A DNA stretch of 64,000 nucleotides. Source: Synechococcus sp. RS9916 (GTDB lineage Bacteria > Cyanobacteriota > Cyanobacteriia > PCC-6307 > Cyanobiaceae). The notes below the pieces were generated by a model that did not search any database, was not told the DNA's origin, and saw only the letters and a program-made list of their open reading frames with translations. The position numbers and the translations under genes were made by a program. The DNA lies in NCBI RefSeq assembly GCF_000153825.1, contig NZ_DS022299.1:832869-896868 (forward strand), given 5' to 3'. Positions 55,033 through 61,557 of this stretch are shown in pieces. Within the stretch, counting starts at the first letter, position 1, and each line of letters opens with the position of its first letter.

Positions 55033-55260
55033 TTAACGACAACTGCCTACAGACCAGACACTCGCTCGTGGCGGAGCTGGGGGCTGATTGTCGGTGCATG
55101 GATCATTAATATGGGGCAGGTCCTCCCGCTGCCCATGTGATGATCCGGACGGAAATACAATAGATTCAGCCGCCACTCGATCGAAACTGCCCTCTTCGAC
55201 GAGTTCCAATTGATCATCAGTCAGTTCGATGATTGGGGCTTGGGTGTTGAGTTCAGACAT
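55033..55260 (-). CDS. Small leader-peptide-like protein, cassette 1
   Basis: A 75-residue protein from ATG 55260: MSELNTQAPIIELTDDQLEL then VEEGSFDRVAAESIVFPSG and a Pro/Cys tail (NDPCTDNQPPAPPRASVW, ending GSCR). The start resembles RiPP or bacteriocin leaders (ELTDDQLELV), but the processing site reads EEGS rather than GG. Two Cys lie in the C-terminal part. It is preceded by a ~215-bp leader DNA that is nearly duplicated before the double-glycine peptide gene at 58.3 kb. No modifying enzyme or dedicated transporter lies next to it. Function inferred only by position and leader. Confidence 0.5.
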   Translation of the reverse strand: MSELNTQAPIIELTDDQLELVEEGSFDRVAAESIVFPSGSSHGQREDLPHINDPCTDNQPPAPPRASVWSVGSCR

Positions 55261-55482
55261 GGTTTTGAAGTGAGGTAGGTGATTGATGTGTGGGGTGTTT
55301 GTTGCCGCCACGACTCCTTCAAGGTCCCAACCCTTCTGGTGATCCCGAGTGCATGGTTGTGGTGTGGATGCGGGCAAGATCTGGTGAGGTTCTGGTGAAC
55401 GGCTCAAAACCCAGTCACAGCCGTGTTTATGGGTCCCTCCCACCTGCAGGTAAGCAATAAAAGGCCCCACCATGGGCGGGGC
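55261..55482 (-). promoter_or_regulatory. Conserved peptide-cassette leader, copy 1
   Basis: About 205 bp directly upstream of the peptide ATG is close to identical to 58406-58620, including the stretches CACCAGATCTTGCC, CCTTGAAGGAGTCG, CACACATCA and CACTTCAAAACCATG next to the start. The distal end is a terminator-like hairpin GCCCCGCCCATGGTGGGGC (minus strand) followed by CTTTTATTGC. Substitutions between copies are not concentrated at third codon positions, so the DNA is probably untranslated leader or promoter. Long 5' leaders before the ATG suggest RNA-level control. Confidence 0.65.
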
Positions 55483-55628
55483 AGTGATCTGATTTGTTGT
55501 GCCGGGGGATGGATCAGCCACATTCATCGAGGACCGCCCTGCTTTCCCACTCGTTGGTGTTGTATTGCTTTCAGCTCATCGCGTGAGCATCAGGCTCCCC
55601 GGCAGTTCTGTCCAGACAATTAAGCCAA

Positions 55629-56471
55629 TTACATTTCAACTGTATGGCCATTAGTAAACAGCAGATCGTCGAGAGTCACCCCGGCGATAAAGGCTGCCTG
55701 ATCCATATTTTCTGTGTCAACAATTGCCACACCATTCACAAATTGCTCGACAACCCAATCTCCCCACTGTGCCAGTTGACCGTTGTGCGTAAGAGTCAGC
55801 TTGTCACCACTCTCGAAGTCCATAATTCTGTCTCTGTCCTGGGCATTGCCTGTTAGAGCAACTATGAAGTTGTCGGCATGCATGCCACCGTACAGGTCAT
55901 TCTTCCCACCACCACCGGTCAAGACATCTGTACCTTCTCCTCCTTCAAGAATGTCATCGTCCTCTCCTCCATCGAGAAAATCATTTCCCCAGAGGCCAAT
56001 TAAACGATCATCTCCTTTGTTGCCAATAACCCAGTCATCACCTGCTCCAAGGACAACCCAGTCGTTCATGACAGATCCATACACCTTGTCATCTCCTCCA
56101 CCAGTCGAAGTCTTGGTATTGAATTCAGTGAATCCATTCCATAATCCTTCCCCTTCGTGATCTGAATTGAGGTATACAACATCATCTCCACCATATGTGT
56201 TGATATAGCTATTTCCAGATGAGGTAGAAACAAACATATTGGCGTCCTGGCATGTTTGTGGATTCACGAATTTCTTATGCCCAAAGAAGTACTTAACTCC
56301 AGTAACAACTACATCTGCATCCTGCATTTCCTGCTGTTGATTAAGACTTTTGGTATCAACTGCCTCTATTGAGTTTTTGTTGCTGTGTTCACCCATGAGT
56401 GTCTCCAGCGATGGCTGATGACGATTGGAGCGGTTGGCTTGGAGAGCAAGGCCGAACAAAGAGCGTTTCAT
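55629..56471 (-). CDS. RTX-type Ca2+-binding repeat protein
   Basis: A 280-residue protein from ATG 56471. After a polar, possibly processed N-terminal region (MKRSLFGLALQANRSNRHQP, then LNQQQEMQDADVVVTGVKYF), residues ~130-210 carry nonapeptide Ca-binding repeats: GGGDDKVYGSVMNDWVVLGA, GDDWVIGNKGDDRLIGLWGN, and GGEDDDILEGGEGTDVLTGG. These form a parallel beta-roll that folds on Ca2+. The C-terminus (DKLTLTHNGQLAQWGDWVVE ... TNGHTVEM) could be the type I secretion signal. No HlyB/D-type exporter is in the window. Such proteins are usually exported surface or secreted factors. Confidence 0.82.
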   Translation of the reverse strand: MKRSLFGLALQANRSNRHQPSLETLMGEHSNKNSIEAVDTKSLNQQQEMQDADVVVTGVKYFFGHKKFVNPQTCQDANMFVSTSSGNSYINTYGGDDVVYLNSDHEGEGLWNGFTEFNTKTSTGGGDDKVYGSVMNDWVVLGAGDDWVIGNKGDDRLIGLWGNDFLDGGEDDDILEGGEGTDVLTGGGGKNDLYGGMHADNFIVALTGNAQDRDRIMDFESGDKLTLTHNGQLAQWGDWVVEQFVNGVAIVDTENMDQAAFIAGVTLDDLLFTNGHTVEM

Positions 56472-56599
56472 GATTGGAGTTGTGTGATGAATGTCGTGGG
56501 ATCTCTCCCTCCGATGCACTCACCATCGCCGTGATCGCCACCCGCTTCATTGACCTGGCTCAACGCCAGCTGTGATCTTGCTCACAGGTACTTAGAAGT

Positions 56600-56866
56600 C
56601 AGTCACCACCTGGGCTGACAGCGCTTCCAGCCTGTCTTCTGGATGTGGGTCCAGACCTCGATGGCGTTGTGGAGCAGCATCCGCCTGACGACTGGCGCCT
56701 TGCTGCCACGCATTGGTCTGGTTTCCAGCTCGATCCACCTGGCATGAGCTGAAGGGAGCGTCTTGCGGACGCAGGCCCACAGCTGCTTCTGTTCATTCAG
56801 CGACCAGCCTTCCCCGTTCTTCTGCGGGTGACGATCAACAAGGGCCGATCATTCTTGTGCATGGCG
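56600..56866. repeat. Direct repeat A1 (DUF1651 region, copy 1)
   Basis: 267 bp similar to 59963-60233 in the same orientation. The first 133 bp (56603-56735 with 59969-60101) are identical; the rest differs at many positions. It contains the frameshifted DUF1651 gene. Confidence 0.85.
56603..56862 (-). pseudogene. DUF1651-family gene, frameshifted near the start
   Basis: From the ATG at 56862 the frame runs only about 20 codons (MHKNDRPLLIVTRRR...) to a TGA. Read one base later, the same DNA gives the DUF1651 pattern WSLNEQKQLWACVRKTLPSA, HARWIELETRPMRGSKAPV, then AIEVWTHIQKTGWKRCQPRW, matching the intact copy at 60 kb. A G-run near 56842-56846 has one G fewer than the other copy (GGG against GGGG), which explains the shift. 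The upstream in-frame TGA prevents another start, so this copy is likely inactive. Confidence 0.75.
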
Positions 56867-56975
56867 GCGTGATTCACCGAATCCTGAACGCCACTGCAGG
56901 GGCGGCTGATGGTTTTGATTGACCCATGAAAGGGGACGAGTTTTCAGCCACAATGGGACAAGCAGCTCTAGTTGG

Positions 56976-57434
56976 ATGAAGCGCCTACTCGCATTCGGCA
57001 CCGTTGCTCTGGCATTGGCAGCATGTAGCCCTAACCAAAAACCCGTAACGTCGTCTGCTTCAACAAAACCTGTAATCCAAGAGGTCTTCACTAGTTCTGA
57101 GACTTTGAACGGAACTACTCTGAAATACCCAGCAGGCAAACCAGAGTTGCGCCTTTACCGAGTTGAAATCCCAGCCGGAGGAAAGATTCCTCTCCACACC
57201 CATCCAGCTCCAATGATGGTTTACGTGCAAGGTGTGAACTCTGGTTCCCTACTGAATACTCGTATACAACCTGATGGGAGTGAAATCAAGACTGTTTTCG
57301 AGCCTGGCGAGGCATTTGTCGAAGGCGCGAATGAGCCTCATTTCGTCGAAAATGTTGGCAAGAAACCAACAATTATTTGGGTTACAGTTGCTTCAGCCAA
57401 AGGCATGCCGACAACAGAATTTATTGGCGAATGA
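56976..57434 (+). CDS. Cupin-domain lipoprotein
   Basis: A 152-residue protein from ATG 56976. The N-terminus is a lipoprotein signal, MKRLLAFGTVALALAACSPN, with lipobox LAAC. The mature part is a small cupin: IPAGGKIPLHTHPAPMMVYV with two His of the metal site, GVNSGSLLNTRIQPDG, and FEPGEAFVEGANEPHFVENV (GxAFxE...PH). It would sit on the periplasmic or outer-membrane face. Cupins bind metals and sugars or act as isomerases; the role is unknown. A longer ORF from 56919 lacks a start that fits as well. Confidence 0.8.
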   Translation: MKRLLAFGTVALALAACSPNQKPVTSSASTKPVIQEVFTSSETLNGTTLKYPAGKPELRLYRVEIPAGGKIPLHTHPAPMMVYVQGVNSGSLLNTRIQPDGSEIKTVFEPGEAFVEGANEPHFVENVGKKPTIIWVTVASAKGMPTTEFIGE

Positions 57435-57640
57435 ATCTATCAGCGCCGAAATCATCCTCCTTCCGACTCTTGAATGACCCAACAAGCTGGGTAGGACAAG
57501 AATCACTTAGCACTTTGTGGATCACCGCACGGGTAGCCAAAAGGAGGATCACGCTCCCTCCTTTAGCTTCAACCCTACTGAACGAGAGGCCTTTTTGAAG
57601 CACTGAATCAGTAGCGTCGACCCGCATTAGCTCTCACCGC

Positions 57641-57672
57641 ATAGGAGGCGGGTTGCGCCTCCTATAACTTTT
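57641..57672 (+). terminator. Hairpin between cupin and ABM genes
   Basis: Perfect 10-bp stem ATAGGAGGCG / CGCCTCCTAT with loop GGTTG, followed on the plus strand by AACTTTTA. It lies 207 bp past the cupin stop and touches the end of the convergent ABM gene. The T tract is weak, so it may act as a terminator for the plus-strand gene. Confidence 0.5.
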
Positions 57673-58066
57673 AGATCCTGCTGTAACCAAGCTTGGTCGA
57701 GAAAAGTTTAAGCGGCAGCCCAAAAGACTCCATAAGTTTTCTGCAATCACCGCCGACAGTTCCATAGACCTCAACACTGAAGCCATCACCAAGCTCGGCA
57801 TGTTTCTGCAAATACTCCTGCACAGGAGGGTTGGCGACATGGGCACTAAAGGCCTCGTCATTTGCATAGACCTCTGACCACACGAAAGCTTGGGGATCAT
57901 CTGGATCCTGATCAAACGTGTGATGGATCATCCCTGGCTCGGACGCCTGCACGGCTTCGTCCGTCACTCGGGCAAGCTCCAGATACTCGTCAACACAACC
58001 TGGCTTGACGTGGATTCGCGCAAGCAACATGAAGGGCGTGGACTTGTCGAAACTGGCCATTGGCAC
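57671..58066 (-). CDS. ABM-type (YgiN-like) monooxygenase family protein
   Basis: A 131-residue protein; the start is MPMASFDK at 58066 or MASFDK 6 bp inside. It has the antibiotic-biosynthesis-monooxygenase (ABM) pattern: FMLLARIHVKPGCVDEYLEL, EPGMIHHTFDQDPDDPQAFV, VWSEVYANDEAFSAHVANPP and VQEYLQKHAELGDGF. These dimeric ferredoxin-like proteins act on quinones, heme or polyketides, or are methylglyoxal/heme-related. Function here unknown. The C-terminal LKLFSTKLGYSRI extension is unusual in length. Confidence 0.82.
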   Translation of the reverse strand: MPMASFDKSTPFMLLARIHVKPGCVDEYLELARVTDEAVQASEPGMIHHTFDQDPDDPQAFVWSEVYANDEAFSAHVANPPVQEYLQKHAELGDGFSVEVYGTVGGDCRKLMESFGLPLKLFSTKLGYSRI

Positions 58067-58163
58067 TCAATCGATGGTGTGATTTTTTCATGGATCTAGG
58101 TAAATGTCAGCTCATCTGACAAGCGGTTAATGCCGCCAGCACGTCATCACTGGTGCAGGCACT

Positions 58164-58192
58164 AAAAAACCCCACTCGTGGCGGGGCTTTTT
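58164..58192. terminator. Bidirectional intrinsic terminator
   Basis: CCCCACTCGTGGCGGGG can fold, with six A residues on one side and five T residues on the other. On the minus strand it ends the transcript of the peptide gene 34 bp upstream. Confidence 0.75.
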
Positions 58193-58225
58193 GCCTCTTC
58201 TCTTCGATCAGAAGGTGGTCGTCAT

Positions 58226-58405
58226 TCAACCAACAACGTAATCACCAATGGTGGGACCACCCGCTCGTTGCATCGTGCGGTTTACGGGGCCAGCAGGCGT
58301 GAAGTCAGCGACACCATTGACGAGATCCTTCAAGAATCCGCCGCCTTGCACGGCCTCCAGGTCGTCTTCGTTGATGGTTTGAGCGTCGAAAGTTTGAGTG
58401 GTCAT
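58226..58405 (-). CDS. Double-glycine leader peptide (bacteriocin/RiPP-like), cassette 2
   Basis: A 59-residue protein, ATG at 58405 to TGA at 58226-58228. Leader: MTTQTFDAQTINEDDLEAVQ then GGG at 21-23. Residues INEDDLEAVQGG match the double-glycine leader pattern (acidic, LEAVxGG) of bacteriocins and of peptides exported by C39-peptidase ABC transporters. Cleavage after GG would leave about 37 residues, GFLKDLVNGVADFTPAGPV and a Gly-rich end GGPTIGDYVVG, without Cys. The leader resembles Ebf-type secreted peptides of Synechococcus elongatus in having a GG motif, but the core is not recognised. Leader DNA upstream is nearly identical to cassette 1. No C39 transporter is in the window. Confidence 0.72.
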   Translation of the reverse strand: MTTQTFDAQTINEDDLEAVQGGGFLKDLVNGVADFTPAGPVNRTMQRAGGPTIGDYVVG

Positions 58406-58620
58406 GGTTTTGAAGTGAGTTGAGTGAGTGATGTGTGGGGTGTTGCCCCCTCGACTCCTTCAAGGTCACAGCCCTTCTGGTGATCCCCAGTGCATGGATG
58501 TGGTGTGGATGCAGGCAAGATCTGGTGAGGTGCTGGTGAACGGCCCAGAACCCAGGCACAGCCTTGTTTATGGGTCTCCTCCTCCTGCAGATAAGCAATA
58601 AAAAACCGCTCGTGTGGCGG
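58406..58620 (-). promoter_or_regulatory. Conserved peptide-cassette leader, copy 2
   Basis: The counterpart of 55261-55482. From the minus strand: terminator-like CCGCCACACGAGCGGTTTTTT at its distal end, then TATTGCTTATCTGCAGGAGG, the shared CACCAGATCTTGCC and CCTTGAAGGAGTCG stretches and CACTTCAAAACCATG at the peptide start. About nine in ten positions match copy 1 over ~205 bp; one 3-bp gap is needed. The rest of 58621-58825 shows no gene. Confidence 0.65.
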
Positions 58621-58825
58621 GGCGGTGACAAAGGTTTTTTTAATTACATCCAGTTTTATCTGCCTCAGATTAATAGCACTCAATCAACCCAGGAATTGGA
58701 GGGAGGCTTGTGAGATTCTTGGCGATAAATAAAACCAGCTCAGGATAAGTAGTCACGCTTGGGAAGGCATATTCCGACTGACCAGCCATATGACTTGCTT
58801 AGATATTTTGATTTTTAATGTGTGC

Positions 58826-59908
58826 CTATATGAGGTAGCAACCTGCATAAAACCCATTCCCTGGTTTTTTGCTGCAAAACCACTCTTTGTTAAAGTTATC
58901 ATATTCAATCTTTGCCTTCCCTCCAAGGGCGTCCACGCAGTCACCCCATTGGTGTAAAAATCCCATGGGCATCCATTCGTATGCCCAGCCTGGAGGGCAA
59001 GCATCATGCACGCGCACATCTCTGTTGCTTGGCGTTGATGTCAGAGCATTAATCACAGGTAGTTCCTGAACTGCTTTGCGTTGCTCCGTTGTACTTGCAC
59101 CACCAAAGCGAACTTTTAGGTCTGCTGAAACTCTTGTGTCGAATGCTTCATCATGAGAGATGTTCACTCCAGCAGTTAAACCATTGCTGATCTCATAAGC
59201 CAGACGTCCGAGCACGCCTGAACCATCAGCAGTTCCAAGATCACCATGTTGGTAGTAGTAACCAACAGAAGCATTCAGCTCAGGGGTGATGAAATAACCA
59301 ATATCAAGCCCGTAGGTATTGAGTGCACCTCCCTTATAAAACCAGTTCAGAAGTTGCTCAGTATCACCAACTGGAAGCAAGGCATAAGTATCAAAGTTCC
59401 AATTATTGGAGACGGCTTCTGCATTGACTGTGACCTGCTGGAAGAATGCACTCTTCTCTGTGCCGCTAACAACGATGCCTGTATCGGTCCCGCCTGTATT
59501 CATTGGGCGGCTGTCATAACCAGCATTCAGCCCGTACATCCAAGAGCGATCGCCGTTCAGCCAGCGATAACCAAGACGGGTAGACGTGCTGATGCTGGCT
59601 CCAGCCACATCTGTGTTGATGATGCTGCTATAGCCCTCACGATCAGCGAAATTGACGTTGGCGAGCGCGTCGAGGAACCAAACGCTGTTGTCGTTGACCT
59701 TCAAGGGCAAGAACCCACCGATGCCTGCTTGATTAGGCGTGCCAGCACCCTGCAGTGCTCCTTGGACGCCAACCCGTGGTTTGACGATGTCCTTGAGCTG
59801 AATGCTCATCACGCCAAGGTCTTCTGCGCTGCCGTCCTGTGCTTTCAGCGGGAGTGGGGAGATGCCAACAGCGGAGGCAAGAAGCCCAATGGACAGTCGG
59901 CGGAGCAT
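58826..59908 (-). CDS. Inverse-autotransporter-like outer-membrane barrel protein with Cys-rich C-terminus
   Basis: A 360-residue secreted protein (MLRRLSIGLLASAVGISPLP signal, cleaved near KAQ). Residues ~45-285 read as a beta barrel similar to the inverse autotransporter domain: GVQGALQGAGTPNQAGIGGF, SVWFLDALANVNFADREGYS, STSTRLGYRWLNGDRSWMYG with LNAGYDSRPMNTG, and GYFITPELNASVGYYYQHGD. In intimin-like proteins Ig-like passengers follow the barrel. Here only a ~70-residue C-terminal part remains with several Cys (ACPPGWAYEWMPMGFLHQWG, CVDALGGKAKIEYDNFNKEW, FCSKKPGNGFYAGCYLI), probably disulfide-bonded at the cell surface. Confidence 0.72.
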   Translation of the reverse strand: MLRRLSIGLLASAVGISPLPLKAQDGSAEDLGVMSIQLKDIVKPRVGVQGALQGAGTPNQAGIGGFLPLKVNDNSVWFLDALANVNFADREGYSSIINTDVAGASISTSTRLGYRWLNGDRSWMYGLNAGYDSRPMNTGGTDTGIVVSGTEKSAFFQQVTVNAEAVSNNWNFDTYALLPVGDTEQLLNWFYKGGALNTYGLDIGYFITPELNASVGYYYQHGDLGTADGSGVLGRLAYEISNGLTAGVNISHDEAFDTRVSADLKVRFGGASTTEQRKAVQELPVINALTSTPSNRDVRVHDACPPGWAYEWMPMGFLHQWGDCVDALGGKAKIEYDNFNKEWFCSKKPGNGFYAGCYLI

Positions 59909-59962
59909 GGATCAGGCGTCACTCCGCGCATGATGCCGAGCTTTGATTAATTGCGCTTGCAG

Positions 59963-60233
59963 CAGTCATCACCACCTGGGCTGACAGCGCTTCCAGCCTG
60001 TCTTCTGGATGTGGGTCCAGACCTCGATGGCGTTGTGGAGCAGCATCCGCCTGACGACTGGCGCCTTGCTGCCACGCATTGGTCTGGTTTCCAGCTCGAT
60101 CGACTTGGCGTGAGCTAAGGGCATCGCATTCCGATAGCAGACGATCAGCTGCTCCTGCTCCTTCAGCAACCAGCCCTCCCCGTTCTTCTGGGGGTGACGA
60201 TCAACAAGGGGCCAGTCTTCATTGGGCATGGCG
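59963..60233. repeat. Direct repeat A2 (DUF1651 region, copy 2)
   Basis: 271 bp, the partner of 56600-56866 and 3.36 kb away in direct orientation. The first 133 bp of overlap are identical. It carries an intact DUF1651 gene. Confidence 0.85.
59969..60229 (-). CDS. DUF1651-family small protein (intact copy)
   Basis: An 86-residue protein from ATG 60229: MPNEDWPLVDRHPQKNGEGW, LLKEQEQLIVCYRNAMPLAH, and ETRPMRGSKAPVVRRMLLHN ending in GWKRCQPRW. The pattern (GW ... R.MR....RR.L...A...W..L...GW..C.P.W) fits DUF1651, a small family abundant in Prochlorococcus and marine Synechococcus, whose function is unknown. A longer ORF to 60271 is possible. Its 3' half is identical in DNA to the broken copy at 56.7 kb. 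Confidence 0.78.
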   Translation of the reverse strand: MPNEDWPLVDRHPQKNGEGWLLKEQEQLIVCYRNAMPLAHAKSIELETRPMRGSKAPVVRRMLLHNAIEVWTHIQKTGWKRCQPRW

Positions 60234-60354
60234 CCATGGTCGGAGTGAACCCCGGGCACCGTTTCCAACAAAGAGTTCTGACCGCCTGCTGCAAACCTAT
60301 CGCTGACGGATCCCAGGTCGATGGCTATGCCGTAATCAGCTCTCTAGCTGCTCG

Positions 60355-60549
60355 ATGGATCTCTCGCACATGTCAGGTTTCGTCCTGATCGTGATTGGTG
60401 CAGTGGTATTCGTGACTGCGGTAATGCTTACCGCCTTCTGGGTGAGCGAGGCGGCTTTAGAGGCGATTAAGCAACGTGTCCAGGGCAAGCTGAACAACAT
60501 GAGGCAGTCATTGCCGCGCATCTCGGTTCATCGCCGCAAAGCGGCATAG
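60355..60549 (+). CDS. Small membrane protein, 64 residues
   Basis: MDLSHMSGFVLIVIGAVVFV then TAVMLTAFWVSEAALEAIKQ: one N-terminal transmembrane helix, then a basic helical tail (RVQGKLNNMRQSLPRISVHR). The amphipathic, basic C-terminus suggests membrane association on the cytoplasmic side. Not recognised. The gene lies close to the tRNA-Pro terminator end of the island. Confidence 0.6.
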   Translation: MDLSHMSGFVLIVIGAVVFVTAVMLTAFWVSEAALEAIKQRVQGKLNNMRQSLPRISVHRRKAA

Positions 60550-60764
60550 TTGCAACCCTTGCTCAGTCTTCGTTGCAGGCGACGGCAAGCGCCAAGTCGA
60601 GATAGAGGCGTTGCGCGATGGCCAAGAACTCATGCCTGTCTTTCACCTCGATGGTTCTCACTCGGGGCAATAAAACCGCTGCCTCCAGAGAAGCACAAGC
60701 TGCGCCCCAGCACCACGATCAGCGTCTGGTGATGTCCCCATGGCGGGGGACAGCGTGCAGCTAA

Positions 60765-60947
60765 TCAGTAGGCCCGCTTCTTTTTGATGATATCTCTTGC
60801 GACATCTTCTGGTAGCTGGGGTTCATGGATTTGAACCCCTTGGTTTTCCTGCAACAGGCGAACGTAACGCCGTTGTTTGCGGTCACTCAAGCCTGCTGCA
60901 GTGATCACTACCAGTGGTCTTGTGCTCTCACCACACCGTGACCACAC
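60765..60947 (-). CDS. Possible small basic protein, 60 residues
   Basis: ORF 60947 to 60765: MWSRCGESTRPLVVITAAGL, SDRKQRRYVRLLQENQGVQI, and HEPQLPEDVARDIIKKKRAY. The C-terminal 40 residues look helical and protein-like, the first part less so. It contains the palindrome GGGGTTCA/TGAACCCC, and its tRNA-like 13-mer makes an origin from tRNA-flanking DNA possible. Low confidence. Confidence 0.33.
   Translation of the reverse strand: MWSRCGESTRPLVVITAAGLSDRKQRRYVRLLQENQGVQIHEPQLPEDVARDIIKKKRAY
60818..60839. repeat. Palindrome sharing 13 nt with the tRNA-Pro T-arm
   Basis: GGGGTTCA-TGGATT-TGAACCCC has an 8-bp perfect stem. GGATTTGAACCCC (60827-60839) is identical to the T-arm/T-loop part of tRNA-Pro at 61036-61048, in the same orientation. 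Confidence 0.5.
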
Positions 60948-60964
60948 ACGCCTTTGCGAGCAAT

Positions 60965-60988
60965 AAAAAACCGCCCTGGGAGAGGCGG
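60965..60988 (-). terminator. Intrinsic terminator of tRNA-Pro
   Basis: On the minus strand CCGCCTC-TCCCA-GGGCGG is followed by TTTTTT, 36 bp beyond the tRNA 3' end. A degraded copy lies at 53062-53086. Confidence 0.85.
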
Positions 60989-61023
60989 CCGAGAAGCCAG
61001 TTAGTTACTGGCTTTTGAAGGAG

Positions 61024-61097
61024 TCGGGGTAGAGGGATTTGAACCCCCGGCATCCTGCTCCCAAAGCAGGCGCGCTACCAAACTGCGCTATACCCCG
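61024..61097 (-). tRNA. tRNA-Pro (TGG anticodon)
   Basis: A 74-nt cloverleaf: acceptor CGGGGTA / TACCCCG, D arm with TAGCGCAGTTTGGTAGCGC, anticodon stem CCTGC/GCAGG enclosing TTTGGGA (anticodon TGG, plus-strand 61061-61063), and T arm GGGGGTTCAAATCCCTC. Discriminator A; CCA is not encoded. It is the intact right end of the 53.1-61.0 kb island. Confidence 0.95.
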
Positions 61098-61173
61098 GAA
61101 CCCCAACTCTAGCGGTCGATGGGCTGCCAAGACCAAGGCATCTCCCTAGCCTTGCAATGAATGAGAGCAATGG

Positions 61174-61557
61174 ATGGCCAGCGCCTGGAGCCCCGGAGCC
61201 GTTGCCGCACTGCGAGAGAGGCATGACCTTCCCTTCGTGCGCACTGATGCCGAGGGGCTTGTAGTGGAGTTCAATCGCCGGTTCAGGGAGATCTATGGCT
61301 GGGACGATGCGCTGATTGGCCAATCGATCGGCGCCATCCTGCCCAAAGAGTTCAGAGATCAGCACCACAGCGGCTTCTCCCGCTTCAAGCTCACGGAAAC
61401 CTCGAAACTGATTAGTCACCCACTAGAGCTGGCCACCATCTGCAGCGATGGCACCAGTGTGCGCAGTGAGCACTACATCGTCGCTGAAAAATCTGCAGCC
61501 AGCTCCTGGAGCTTTGCCGCCACCCTGCGCCCGCTGGAAGGGCCCCATGCCTGCTGA
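61174..61557 (+). CDS. PAS-domain sensory protein
   Basis: A 127-residue protein that is nearly all a PAS domain: LPFVRTDAEGLVVEFNRRFR, IYGWDDALIGQSIGAILPK, then FRDQHHSGFSRFKLTETS and AATLRPLEG. The ligand is unknown. Its last 11 bp overlap the start of the histidine kinase gene, so it is translationally coupled and probably supplies a separate sensor input to the kinase. Start ATG 61174. Confidence 0.82.
   Translation: MASAWSPGAVAALRERHDLPFVRTDAEGLVVEFNRRFREIYGWDDALIGQSIGAILPKEFRDQHHSGFSRFKLTETSKLISHPLELATICSDGTSVRSEHYIVAEKSAASSWSFAATLRPLEGPHAC

Noticed and set aside
55261-55527. Minus-strand frame extending peptide 1 upstream (GPFIAYLQ...), also present before peptide 2
   Set aside because: The two copies differ at first and second codon positions as often as third, and in copy 2 the frame ends before the peptide start, so it is conserved DNA, not a conserved protein.
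60565-60673. Frame reading FVAGDGKRQVEIEALRDG and PVFHLDGSHSGQ
   Set aside because: Protein-like but without a start codon in reach; kept as a possible gene remnant only.
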